Part shown: one piece after another, positions 33,303-44,240 of the stretch
Numbering within the stretch: position 1 is the stretch's first letter
Layout: every line of letters starts with the position of its first letter
Assembly (NCBI RefSeq): GCF_947179165.1
Contig: NC_077239.1
Span: 34,672,134 to 34,736,133, forward strand
Direction of reading: 5' to 3'
Length of the DNA stretch: 64,000 nt
Origin: Solanum dulcamara
Lineage: Eukaryota > Streptophyta > Magnoliopsida > Solanales > Solanaceae
Position numbers and translations under genes: made by a program
Notes under the pieces: generated by a model
What the model was told of the DNA's origin: nothing
Database searches by the model: none
Seen by the model: only the letters and a program-made list of their open reading frames with translations

Positions 33303-34302
33303 GTGGTTAAGGATCGATTTATCGCATATATTAAGGCTCGAAGAATGATTTCCAAAGGGTGCATTTATCATATTGTGCGAGTTAGGGACATTGACTCCAA
33401 AACTCCTACTCTTGAGTCGGTCCCTATAGTTAATGAGTTCTTCAACGTGTTTCCCGATGATTTTCCTGGTGTTCCTCCCAAAAGGGAGATTGACTTTGGC
33501 ATAGATCTCCTTTCCGATACCCAACCTATCTATTCCTCCTTACCGTATGGCTCTAGCGGAACTTAAGGAGTTGAAAGAACAATTGAAGGATTTGTTAGAT
33601 AAGGGTTTTATAAGTCCAAGTATTTCACCATGGGATGCTCTCATGTTATTTGTTAGGAAGAAAGATGGGTCACTTCTCATGTGTATAGATTACCGGCAAT
33701 TGAATAAGGTTACCATAAAGAAAAAATATCCAATCCCAAGGATAGATGACTTATTTGATCAATTACAAGGAGCAAGCTATTTTTCCAAGATTGATCTCCA
33801 TTCTGATTATCATCAATTGAGGGTAAGGGAGTGTGATATTCCCAAGAAGACCTTTCGGATAAGGTATGGTCATTTTGAATTTGTAGTAATGTTGTTTGGG
33901 TTGAAAAATGCTCCCGCTATATTTATGGATTTGATGAATCGCATCTTCAAGCCATATTTGGACATGTTTGTAGTGGTGTTTATTGATAATATCTTGATTT
34001 ACTCTTAAAATGAAAAAGATCATATGGGTCACTTGAGGATTGTGTTACAAACATTGAGGGAAAAGGAACTATTCGCTAAATTTAGTAAATGTGAATTTTG
34101 GCTAAGAGAGGTTGCATTTCTTGATCATGTGGTGTTCGATGATGGGATTAAAATAGATCCAAAGAAAATGGAGGTAGTTAAAAATTGGCCTAGACCATTA
34201 TCTCCTTTAGACATTAGGAGCTTTTTGGGCTTAGCCGGATACTACAGAAGGTTTGTTGAAGAGTTCTCATCTATTGCTTCTCCTTTAACTAAGTTGACAT
34301 AA
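33303..34302 (+). pseudogene. Element A reverse transcriptase, active site FIDN
   Basis: Frames 33303-33566, 33547-34008 and 34024-34302 carry the [54 protein letters not shown] (first Asp) and [13 protein letters not shown]. The catalytic motif, normally FIDD, reads FIDN at 33979-33990 (GAT AAT), a change expected to abolish polymerase activity. [15 protein letters not shown] thumb sequence ends the domain. The frame is broken near 33545, at a TAA at 34006 and near 34302. Confidence 0.92.
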
Positions 34303-34322
34303 AAAAGGCAAAATTTCAATGG

Positions 34323-34823
34323 TTGGAAGAATATGAGAAAAGCTTCCAAATATTGAAAGATTGTCTTACATCGGCTCCTATTTTGACATTGCCCGAAAGT
34401 TCAGATGGGTTTGTTGTTTATTGTGATACTTCATGTGTTGGTTTGGGTTGTGTCTTGATGCAACATGGTAAGGTTATAGCCTATGCCTCTGGGCAACTTA
34501 AAGTACATGAAAGAAACTACCCAACCCACGATCTTGAACTTGCGGAGGTTGTGTTTGCATTAAAAATTTGGCTCCACTATCTTTATGGGGTGCATGTTGA
34601 TGTGTTTACCAACCATAGAAGCTTGCAATATGTGTTTAGTCAAAAGGACTTAAACCTTAGGCAAAGAAAGTGGCTTGAACTCCTAAAAGACTATGACATG
34701 AGCGTATTCTACCATCCGGGTAAGGCAAATGTTGTAGCCGTGCTCTTAGTCGATTGTTTATGGGTAGTGTCACACATGTTGAGGAAGGTAAAAGGTAAAT
34801 GGATAAAGAGGTCCATAGATTGA
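34323..34823 (+). pseudogene. Element A RNase H
   Basis: [22 protein letters not shown] (first Asp), [20 protein letters not shown] (Glu), [12 protein letters not shown] and [12 protein letters not shown]. The Asp expected in the TDHRSL context is Asn here (TNHRSL), another loss in the active region. A TGA ends the frame at 34821-34823. Confidence 0.85.
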
Positions 34824-34936
34824 CACGTTTAAGTGTGCGTTTGGTTGATTCCAATGATGCAGACATTCTTGTACATAATGTTTCGTAATCATTTCTTGCG
34901 GTAGAAGTCAAGGCCAAACAAGGCAATGATCCAATT

Positions 34937-36321
34937 TTGTTCGAATTGAAGAAGTCGGTTGGCGAAAAGTCCATTGAGTCTTTCTCCTTAAGAGAATATG
35001 GGGTATTACATTACCAAGGTCGGTTGTGTGTTCCAAATATTGATGGAATAAGAGAGTTGATATTGAATGAGGTCCATAGTTCTCGGTATTCAATTCATTC
35101 GAATCCACAAAGATGTATCGTGACTTGAGAGAAGTGTATTGGTGGAATATCATGAAGAAGGACATATGTTAAGGGTCCTAATTGCCAACAAGTGAAAGTT
35201 GAACATCAAATGCCGAGAGGTTTAGCTTAACAAATCAAAATTCCTACATGGAAGTGGGAAGATGTGAACATGGACTTTATCACGGGTTTGCCTCGTACTA
35301 GAAGACAACATGATTCTATTTGGGTCATTGTGGATCGAATGACCAAATCGGCGTATTTTCTACCGGTCAAAACTTCTTATGGTGCCGAAGACTATGCTAA
35401 GTTGTACATTCATGAACTTGTGAAACTTCATGGTGTTCCTTTGTAGATTATATCATATAGAGGTACTCAATTTAGTTCACATTTTTGGAAGTCATTTCAA
35501 AAAGGTCTTGGCACTAAAGTCAAGTTAAGTACCTCTTTTCATCCTCAAACCGATGGGCAAGTCGAGAGAAAAATTTAAACCTTGGAGGATATGTTAAGGG
35601 CATGTGTGATTGACCTTAGAGGAAGTTGGGATGATCATTTACCATTGATTGAGTTCGCTTACAATAATAGTTATCACTCTAGCATCCATATGGCTCTTTT
35701 TGAAGCCTTGTACGGGAAAAGATGCAGGTCTCCGATGGGGTGGTTTGAAGTTGGTGAGATCGCGTTGATTAGTCCAGATTTGGTAATTGATGCAATGGAT
35801 AAAGTAAGGCTCATAAAAGAAAGATTGAAAATGGCTCAAAGTCATCAAAAGTCCTATTCGGACACTAAGAGGAGAGAGCTTGAATTTAATGTGGACGATA
35901 TGGTATATTTGAAGATTTCACCTATGAAAGGGATAATGCGGTTTGGTAAGAAAGGAAAGTTGAGCCCTAGATATATAGGACCGTATAGGATATTGAAGCG
36001 CATTGGCAAAGTAGCATATGAGTTAGACTTGCCACTTGAGTTGGCTTTGGTTCACCGGTATTTCATGTGTCGATGTTGAGGAAGTTTGTGGGTGATCCAA
36101 ATTCAACTGTACCAAGGGAAAACATTAGTATTGAGGAGAATTTGACTTATGAGGAGGTCTCGATTGAGATTTTAGACTGGCAAGTGAAGAGGCTAAGAAA
36201 TAAAGACGTTGCATTTGTCAAAGTGTTGTGGAGGAATCAACAAGTAGAGAGTGCTACGTGGGAAGTGGAATCGGACATGATGAAGCGATATCTTTATCTC
36301 TTTCGTTTCATTAAATCCTAA
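34937..36321 (+). pseudogene. Element A integrase with chromodomain
   Basis: Zinc domain remains at 34937-35200 (LILNEVHSSRYSIH is the HHCC start). Core: MDFITGLPRTRRQHDSIWVIVD (first Asp), then [13 protein letters not shown] at about 35540 with the Glu. EFAYNNSYHSSI and YGKRCRSPMGWFE lead into the C-terminal domain (GKLSPRYIGPYRILKRIG). After a frameshift near 36070, the chromodomain frame ends in VKVLWRNQQVESATWEVE (36070-36321), thought to direct insertion by binding histone marks. Stops at 35126, 35444 and 35577. Confidence 0.9.
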
Positions 36322-36560
36322 AGGTACTAAGTTGCTTATGATCAAATCAATTAAACTTCTACGATTTAGTTCCATATGTCATTCATATACATGCATGATT
36401 CATGAAAATGATTTCTTTCAAGGACTATGTTTTATTTTAAGTATGAAGTTTACACGTCATATTCATTTTTCAAAGTATCCTCATGTCCATGTTGGGGTTT
36501 TAAATCCTTTTTCATGTCTTTCCTATGTTAGTTGAATCTCATTCGAGGACGAATGTTCCC

Positions 36561-36573
36561 AAGGGGGAGATAT
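36561..36573 (+). other. Element A polypurine tract
   Basis: AAGGGGGAGATAT directly before the TG of the 3' LTR, in the usual setting TCATTCGAGGACGAATGTTC. Primes plus-strand DNA synthesis. Between the chromodomain stop (36319-36321) and this tract lie about 240 bp of non-coding sequence. Confidence 0.85.
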
Positions 36574-38794
36574 TGTAACATCCCTCAGTTTTTTTTTAAA
36601 AACAAAAAACAAAAAAAAACAAAAATAAATATATATATATATATATATACCTTAAGAATGCCTTGGGAATAGGCCGCTCATGTAACGTATTATCCTTAAT
36701 CTTTTTAGAAACTCCGAGTTCGGAATATCGATCAGGGGGTCAAAACTTGTGGGAAAATGGTCTCGGTGGATTTTTAGGACCTGTAGAAGGGAACAAAGTT
36801 TTTCAAAGAAACCACAAAATAGTGTGGTCCGCGACAGGACCGCGTCATGGACCTGGGAAGCCGCACAAGATAGAGTAGTCCGTGATAGGACCACATCACG
36901 GACCTGGGGATTGTCTTCTGGCCGAGTTGGTCGCGGACCTAGGAAGGTGTCCTGGCCGAATTTAGTTTTTTAGGGCGTTTTAGACTTTTTCCAAATTATT
37001 AGTTAATGAACCTAGATGTTTTTAGGACCTAATTCAACTCTATAAATTTACCTAAACCTCTAATTCAATTCATTCTTCTACAATTCATCTATCAAATATT
37101 TCTCTCTCTATAAAAAGGCTCTCAAGGGTTTCCATTGAAGACTTCAAGCAAATTTACTCAATTTCTCCATCAAAACTCTCAAGTTATTCCAAATTAATTG
37201 GTGTTCCCACTCAAGGTATGTGAGTATTGATTCATTGATCCTTTCTTCCATGAAGCCCAATCATTTCTCAAGTTTTCTATCAAATTAAAGTATGATATTT
37301 TATGGATTTTGTGATCTCTATCCCAATTGCATGAATTTTAATTTGAAGCATGATCATGAGTCTATTTAGATATAATTTGATGGTTATTGAATTAAATTGA
37401 AAAGTTTTTTCATGAATTTTCTTATTTTGATTTCCTGGGTTCATGATGTAAAATATGAATATTTTCAATTATGCTTCTAAAGGATATTATCTATATGAAT
37501 TATATATGGGCTGATATAAAATTTATGATCATACATATTTTAAAGTTAATTTCATGATTTTTAAGTTAATTGATCATGCATTCATGTCATACCCAAATTC
37601 CAAGTTCAAGCTATGGTCATGAATTTTCAAAGTATGAATTATGATTATGTATTTTCATTATGATCATGAATTGTAAGTATGTTTCAAATTATGGTTTTTC
37701 ATGCAAGTTATGAAGTAAGGCGACCTAAGGCCTAACGATATGAATTATGCAAATATGATTGTAATGATGAAAGGACAATTATCACATTACAAGTATGTTA
37801 TGGAAATGAGCTATTTTATGATTTCAAGCCTATGATCATGAATATGATATATGAAATTATGATCTTATGTTATGTATGTATTCCATGAGATTTGACTTAG
37901 CAACGAATGTGGACTTAAGGTGGGGGCTCGAAGCAAGGGATCCTTATATAAAATCTCTTGTCTCATAACTACGTGCCACTATAGGATTGCCTTTACGGCC
38001 TAGCTAGTGGATCCACAAGTAGTACATGTTCATGATTAAGAGTCTACCTTGGAAAATTAGCTTCCCCTTTCTCGATGTGGGGATCATCGGATTCCATGTT
38101 ATAGCTCGCATGGTATTATTATCGGTTATGGTTCCTATTCCACATATGTATGATTTCTTAAGTGTGTTATGATTTTGAACTTATGCTTTTAAATGCTTTG
38201 ATCAATATGATTTTCTCATGACTTTATGTATTCCATCTTATCATGTGATTTACTTGACCTTTGTATTCCATGATTTACGTTGCATATCACGCCTTTATAC
38301 TTAGTACATTCCAACGTACTAATGCATACTTTTTGCCTAACATTCCAACATACTAATGCATACTTTTTGCCTACATTATCTCATAATGTAGGGGTTGAGG
38401 TTGAAGATCCTAATTGTCCACGAAGCTAGTAGGCGTTCTCTATTCGACTGTGTTGTGGTAAGTCCTCATTGATCAGGGACTGGTTTTCAAGTTGATTATT
38501 GTTTTCTTACAAAAGACTTTTGTTTACGTCGTTTATTGAGGGTGAGCTAGGGACTTGTCTTAGCCCCTACCCATACTCATGTTTAGAGGCATCTAGTTGG
38601 ACATATGTTTGAGTGTATATTGTCATTAAACATTTTTTTTCCCAAATTTCTATTCATGGTTTAGACTCTCTTATGATGTTTTCGCTTTTATATGTTTACC
38701 TTATGTATGCTATGATATATACAAGAGGCTTGGTTGGAGCCCTCTGGGGTTTCGATCGCCATGTTATGACTAGGTCCTAGGTCGGGTCGTAACA
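36574..38794 (+). repeat. Element A 3' LTR (2221 bp)
   Basis: Starts TGTAACATCCCTCAG and ends GGGTCGTAACA. Longer than the 5' copy mainly through an A/T-rich stretch near 36590-36650 and a 35-bp tandem duplication at about 38338-38372. Contains the same TATA word (near 37107). Confidence 0.95.
38338..38372 (+). repeat. 35-bp tandem duplication in the 3' LTR of A
   Basis: The segment CATTCCAACRTACTAATGCA through TTTTTGCCTA occurs twice in a row here but once in the 5' LTR (31125-31160). It lies at the right edge of the near-identical LTR tract. Confidence 0.85.
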
Positions 38795-38799
38795 ATCCC

Positions 38800-39191
38800 A
38801 TTGGCCATTCACAAGGAAATTAGAAACTTTAACATTATTAGGTTTGGATCTATTAATACTTTGGTTATCTAATGGCCAGTTCCTAACCAATCATCCCACC
38901 AAAAGAAACAACTTGCAGAGTTAAGCGTCCAATGAATATGTGTTTCAGCCTGAGTTTTGTTTCTCATCATATGCTTCCAAAATAAAGATTGCCTAATATC
39001 CCATTTCTTTGCCATAGGTTTAGCCCTTTGACACTATTTGGCTTTGAAGAACTGGCCCCATAATGAATTCTTGGTCCTAAACATCCACCACTTTTTATAG
39101 TGTAAAGAGATGCAAACATGAGAAAGTAATCTAACACCTATATCCCCCTCATCATAAGGAAAGCTGAGAGTGTCCCATGAAGCCCAATCAT
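38800..39191 (-). pseudogene. LINE-3 post-RT region, 5' part
   Basis: Read down from 39191: WASWDTLSFPYDEGGIGVRL, KKWWMFRTKNSLWGQFFKAK, MMRNKTQAETHIHWTL, ASCFFWWDDWLG. This is the segment between RT and zf-RVT in plant LINEs, aligned with 25690-26060 of LINE-2. It is cut at 38800 by element A and continues at 29400. Confidence 0.85.
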
Positions 39192-39238
39192 GCATAATCA
39201 GTAATGTAAAATATTATAACTCAAGGAATATAATATAC
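39192..39238 (-). repeat. Element B 3' LTR, inner fragment
   Basis: About 47 bp matching 45368-45417 of the 5' LTR (TGCATAATCAGTAATGTA). It directly follows the polypurine tract of B, so the first 1.1 kb of the LTR has been deleted. The junction shares GAGTA with the point where LTR similarity starts. Confidence 0.8.
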
Positions 39239-39250
39239 TCCCCTTTGGGA
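39239..39250 (-). other. Element B polypurine tract
   Basis: The minus strand reads GATCCCAAAGGGGAG, preceded by TCATCATTCAAGGAAAAAT, the counterpart of the TCATTCGAGGACGAATG setting in A and C. It confirms the orientation of B and marks where its 3' LTR should start. Confidence 0.75.
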
Positions 39251-39284
39251 TCATTTTTCCTTGAATGATGACCAAGTTAAGAAT

Positions 39285-40438
39285 TTAAAAAAAGGCATGG
39301 ATGTAATGCAAGAATTGAAATACTCCAACAAATGAAAAGACACTAAATCTAAGATAGGAAATAGTAGTGTTACCTTCATTATCAGTATTGGATGGGACGA
39401 ATAGGTGATGGTATTTAGCTTTCATATCCTCCTTGGCTTCCCATGTAGCCTCTTTAACAAATTGATTCATCCATGAAACTTTGACAGAAGTGACCTCTTT
39501 TATCCTCAACTTGCAAACTTGATGATGAAGAATCTAAACTAGAATCTCCTCATAAGACAAACTATCCTTCACACCAATAATTTCTGTAGGAATAATGAGC
39601 AAAGGATATTGCAAACACTTCTTAAGCATAGAAATGTGGAACACTATATGAACAACTGCTAACTCTGATGGTAGCTCTAAATCATAAGCTATATTACCAA
39701 CTCTCTTAATAATCTGGTAGGGACTAAGCTTTTTTTCTTTCCAAATCTCATAAAACTCTTCGGGGATGAAACCTTCAAATATATTCAATCATTCACCTCA
39801 AACTCTAAGTCTCTTCTTCTAACATTAGTGTAGGACTTTTGATAACTTTGCATGGTTTTCAACCTCTCTTGAATGACTTTTACTTTCTCCAAAGCCCGAT
39901 GAACTAAGTCTAGCCCTATCAATTCAGCTTCACCAAATTCGAACCAACCAATTGGTGATCTATATCTCCTCCCATAAAGAGCCTCATTAGGAGCCATCTA
40001 AATACTTGAGTGAAAACTATTATTGTATGCAAACTCTATAAGAGATAAGTGATTATCCCAACTACCTTTAAAGTCAATGATGCAAGCTCTCAATATGTCG
40101 TCAAGAGTCTGAATCATATGCTCTGCTTGACCATCTGTTTGAGGATTGAAAGTGGTGCTAAGATTTATCTTTGAGCCTAGACTTTTCTAAAATGACTTCT
40201 AAAATTGAGTAGTGAATTGATTACCTTTATGTGAGATGACAGATAAGAAAAATCCATAAAGTTTGATTATCTCACGAATGTACAGTCAGGCATAATCCTC
40301 TGCTGAATCTATAGTCTTGATCTATAATAAATGGATTGATTTAGTCATGGGGTCTACAATCATCCAAATTGAGTTATGCTGTCGATGAGATCGCGGTAAG
40401 CCTGTAATGATGTCCATATTGATCATCTTCTATTTTCA
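39285..40438 (-). pseudogene. Element B integrase core, C-terminus and chromodomain
   Basis: Core pieces from 40438 downward (TKSIHLL, then FNPQTDGQAEHMIQTLDD with the Glu near 40120). The frame 39997-39785 has APNEALYGRRYRSPIGWFEFGE, 39788-39534 has LSPYQIIKRVGNIAYDLELP, and 39509-39285 holds the chromodomain (VKVSWMNQFVKEATWEAKED). Each piece is in another frame from the next, with stops between. Tekay-type ending as in A, C and D. Confidence 0.88.
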
Positions 40439-41464
40439 CTATGGAAGTTCAATATTTTGAGCCACACCATAAGGCCTTTGATGCTTAACTTTGACTTGTT
40501 GACAATTCGAGTAGTTATAAACAAAGTTTGCAATGTCTCTTTTCTTGCCACTCCTCCAATAGACTTCTCTCAAGTCAAGGTACATATTGGTAGAATATGG
40601 ATGAATTGAATACTTGGAGGTATGGGCCTCTACCATGATCCTATCTCGAAGACCATTGACATTTGGCGTAAACAGTCTACTTTTATACCTTAATACATCA
40701 TCTCCCCCTTTAGCAAAAACCATTACTTTTTTATTGTGAACATCTTCCTTAACTGAAGTAGGATGGGGTCTTGATCTTGCTATTCCTTTACTTCCACCAC
40801 TAGTAAAGATGACCCCATTCTGAATAATGATACCACCTTCATCTGAGTCTATAAGGCGAACTATCAAACGTGCAAGTCTATGCACTTCCTTAGCAAACTC
40901 TTTACTTACCTTATCAACACAAGCATTACTCCCTATGGATAACCTACCAAGAGCATCAACAATAACATTATCTTTACCCCAACTTGCTAAGAGCATCAGC
41001 AACAACATTATCTTTACCTGGGTGGTAAACAGTGCTCATGTCATAGTCCTTGAGTAACTCAAGCCATCTCCTCTGCCTCAGGTTTGCTCTTTTTGGCTAA
41101 AAAAATATTGAAGGCTCTTGTGATCAGTAAACACATCCGCATGCACGCCATAAGGATAATAACACCATATTTTTAAAGCAAATATTACTGTTGCTAACAC
41201 AAGATCATGAGTCGAATAATTTCTCGCGTGGATTTGAAGCTGTCTAAAAACATAAGCTATGACTTTACCCCTTTACATCAATACACAACCCAGTCTAACT
41301 CTGGACGCATCACAATAAATAACAAAATTGTATATTCCCTTGGGTAGGTGCAATACTAGAGTAGTAGTCAATTGGTTTTCAACTCCTAAAAACTTTTCTC
41401 ACAAGCATCGGACCATTGAAACTTAGTCTTTTTTTGAGTCAACTTAGTCAATGGGGATGATATG
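40439..41464 (-). pseudogene. Element B RNase H and integrase zinc domain
   Basis: From 41464: FSFISSPLTKLTQKKTKFQW (RT-RNase H junction), then RNase H remains (YCDASRVRLG type, 41340-41290). The open frame 41008-40439 runs from the RNase H end through the HHCC zinc domain (VEAHTSKYSIHPYSTNMY, DIANFVYNYSNCQQVKVKHQRP). A duplication of about 45 bp of the KDNVIVDALGRLS region lies at 40933-41020. Confidence 0.85.
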
Positions 41465-42397
41465 AATGAGAACTTATTTCATTTTATACCTTAAATCCAG
41501 GAAGTTAGTTTGTAAGGGGTGTATCTACCACATTATTTGAGTTAGAGATGATAGTGTAGAGACACCATCCCTTCAATTCTAATCGTAAATGAGTTTTTTA
41601 AAGTCTTTCTTGATGATTTACCCAGAGTCCCTCTCGACGGGGAGATAGACTTCAGAATAAATATTTTCCCTAATACTCAGCCTATCTCTATTCCTCCATA
41701 TAGAATGGCTCTAATCAAGTTAAAAAAGTGAAAATAGAAGTTAAAAGATCTTCTTGATAGGGATTTATTAGGCATGTTCTATTCGTGCACAAGAAAAATA
41801 GTTCCCTTAGAATGTGCATTAACTATTGTCAATTGAACAAGGTTACAATAAAGAATAAGTACCCTCTTACGAAATGATGACCTATTCGACCAGCTTCAAG
41901 GTGCCACTTGTTTCTCTAAGATAGACCTTAGATCAGGCTATCATCAGTTAAAAGTGAAAGAAAGTAGCATCTTGAAGATAGCTTTCAGAACCCGTTATGG
42001 TAATTATGAGGTTCTTATCATGTCCTTTGTTTTTTCTAATGCTCCTGCAGTATTTATGGACCTCATGAATAGAGTATTTAATGAGTATCTACACATGTTT
42101 GTTATTGTGTTCATTGATAACATTCTTATATATTCTAGAAATGAGGAAGAGCATCTCAACTATCTTAGAATTGTTCTTCAAACTCTCAAGGATAAAGAGT
42201 TGTATGCTAAATTTTTTAAGTGTGAGTTTTGGCTTGCATCTGTGGCTTTCCTAGGCCACATTATCTCTGGTGAAGGTATCCGAGTGGATCCTCAAATAAT
42301 CAGGTTGTAGAGAATTGGCCCAAACCCACATCCTCGACTAATATAAGGAATTTCTTGGGTTTGCTTGGTTACTACAGAAGATTTGTAGAGGGCACTA
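41465..42397 (+). pseudogene. Element B reverse transcriptase, inverted relative to the rest of B
   Basis: On the plus strand, while all other parts of B are on the minus strand: YLKSRKLVCKGCIY (41480), VNEF and [81 protein letters not shown] sequence and [11 protein letters not shown] up to 42394. The sequence that should precede it (VKFHFPNE and a GSS motif) is on the minus strand at 42470-42405, and what should follow (FSFISSPLTK) is on the minus strand at 41464. So a block of about 930 bp was flipped in place. The active site reads FIDN instead of FIDD. Confidence 0.9.
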
Positions 42398-42404
42398 CTG
42401 AACT

Positions 42405-44023
42405 ACCCTTCCACTCAATAACTGTCTCATTTGGAAAGTGAAATTTGACAACTCAAGTTTTACAATCGACTTAGGCATAACAAGTATAAAGTCAGTCCAT
42501 ACCTTGAATGACATCAAAATCTACCATATCCAACTCAATTAAATCGGTTGTGGTGTCTTTATTATAGATGGAAATTGTACAATCTCTATAGACCTTTTTA
42601 GCTAGAATAGAATTACCAACAGGAGTAGAAACACTAAAGGGTTCTAAAAGACATTTGGGATAGATCCCAAACTTTATAGCTATGGAAAGAGTCACAAAGG
42701 ACACAATTGCACCTAGATCAAGTAAGGCATAAATATCATAAGAAAGGGCTTTAAGAATACCAATGATGACGTCTGGTGAGTTCTCCTGATCTTGGATATT
42801 AGCCAAAGCATACAGACGATTTGAACCTCCGCCTGCCCTTGAAGTAGTACCCCTTTGGCCAACTCTACCATATGACGCTGCTGCTGAAGACTGAGCCTTA
42901 CTGCCTTTATTACCTTGTCTTTCAGATGGGAAGTCTCTCACATAGTGACCCATCTATCCACACTTGTAACAACTACTAGTGCCATCACTACACTCTCCTA
43001 AATATAGTGGTACAGTTTAACACACTTACCATAAGGCAACTTACATGAAGAACCCTGGGCCACATTCCTTTGGGACTGACAAGCTTGGGCTATGAAGTTC
43101 TGGTTACTTTGTGGTCTCTGGTTATTCCCATTGTTTATTATCGCTTCACTTGCTGATGATGGTTCATAACGCAAAGATTTTCTCTGAAAAAATGATCGAT
43201 TTCCATTACATTTTTTTGGTGGTTAGTCTTGTTACTTGCAGACCTTATTTTCTTATACTAGTGTTCTTTCCTATCTTTCTTCTTGTCCTCCTCGACCTGT
43301 TGAGCATACACCATGAGTTTGAAGGTATCCATGTCAAAAATTAATGAGGCAGTCATGCACTCTTTCTTCATATATTTGCCCCTACCAAAGACAAACTTCT
43401 TTATCTTTTTCCTCATATCATGAACCATCTATAGATCATACCTGGATAGCTGAATGAAATAAAGGTTGTACTCTTTCACGGTCAACCCTTCTTGTTTCAT
43501 ATTTATGAACTTTTCAACCTTTGCTTCCCTTAGCTATCGGGAAAAGAATTGGTCTAGGAATGCCCTCTCGAACTCATCCCAAATAGCAAACTCAGCATTC
43601 CCACCACAACTTTGTCGTATGCATAGCTTTTAGGATCTTTCACATCTCATCAATAATGTTTTGGGGATCCTCCTCAACCTTGGACCCTATGAAGACTAGT
43701 GAGTTCATTCTTAAGAAGTCTCTAATCCTTGTAGCAGCTGAAGGCTCTTGAGAACTAGAGTTATGGACTAGAGTTCTTTGATGGCTTGACTAAAAAACCA
43801 TCTACTGGTAGAGCATGAAGATAGCTCCTATAAACTCTGCCTTAGAAGTAATGGTAGGCTAAGAAATAGGTTTCTGTGGAACCTCTTGAGTTCCATTGTT
43901 ACTCTTCTATTTAATTACTTGGGCTCTATTCCTTATCTATATTCCAGATGATGGAAGCATAGTAGTGTGTGGAATTTCAGTATTGGCGATGTTCCTCTGA
44001 CTAATAGTGCAGTTTGGAGGCAT
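42405..44023 (-). pseudogene. Element B gag and protease
   Basis: The start ATG at 44023-44021 gives MPPNCTISQRNIAN. Gag pieces follow (AFLDQFFSR, EYNLYFIQLSRYDL, FVFGRGKYMKKECMTASL, 43580-43330). The frame 42953-42492 has a degraded knuckle (MGHYVRDFPSE), a Gly/Ser-rich spacer and the protease loop YALLDLGAIVSFVTL, where DSG reads DLG. It continues to DLIELDMVDFDVIQGMD and, after a stop, VKFHFPNETVIEWKGSS. A 200-bp leader (44024-44224) links it to the primer site. Confidence 0.85.
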
Positions 44024-44224
44024 GATATGAAAATGTGTAAACACACGAGTTAGAAAGAGATTTTATAGAGTTAAACTCTATCACACAAACTTTGAGCATG
44101 AAAGAAGTGAGAAAATTCCTAAAGTCCTGTAGACCCCCCATTATCTATGTTGCATGCTTCACATCGATAAGAAGGACTCTACTAGACTTGGTTTCATAGA
44201 AATCATAGGACCCCTGAACTCCAT

Positions 44225-44236
44225 GCTCTGATACCA
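44225..44236 (-). other. Element B primer binding site
   Basis: The minus strand reads TGGTATCAGAGC, an exact match to the complement of the 3' end of plant initiator tRNA-Met, four bases from the LTR edge. Confidence 0.9.
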
Positions 44237-44240
44237 AAAT

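Larger units (their letters stand above)
29401..38794 (+). mobile_element. Element A: full-length Tekay-like Ty3/gypsy chromovirus
   Basis: Two LTRs (29401-31576 and 36574-38794), primer binding site, gag, protease, RT, RNase H, integrase with chromodomain and polypurine tract are all present. A perfect 5-bp target duplication ATCCC (29396-29400 and 38795-38799) flanks it. It is inserted in LINE-3. The integrase GKRCRSPMGWFE and a C-terminal chromodomain place it in the Tekay/Del group. Several stops, frameshifts and a changed RT active site make it non-autonomous. Confidence 0.95.
23275..39191 (-). mobile_element. LINE-3: 5'-truncated LINE, split by LINE-2 and element A
   Basis: Own sequence is 39191-38800, 29400-28592 and 24158-23275, read on the minus strand. 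The pieces join in frame: the post-RT region, zf-RVT domain and RNase H follow each other. The 3' end carries an A-rich tail (seen as T/A runs on the plus strand, 23275-23300). It is 5'-truncated at 39191 inside the post-RT region. It entered the 3' LTR of element B. About 15 bp of LTR between the two flanks (present at 45353-45367) is missing, so there is a small target deletion rather than a duplication. Confidence 0.85.
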
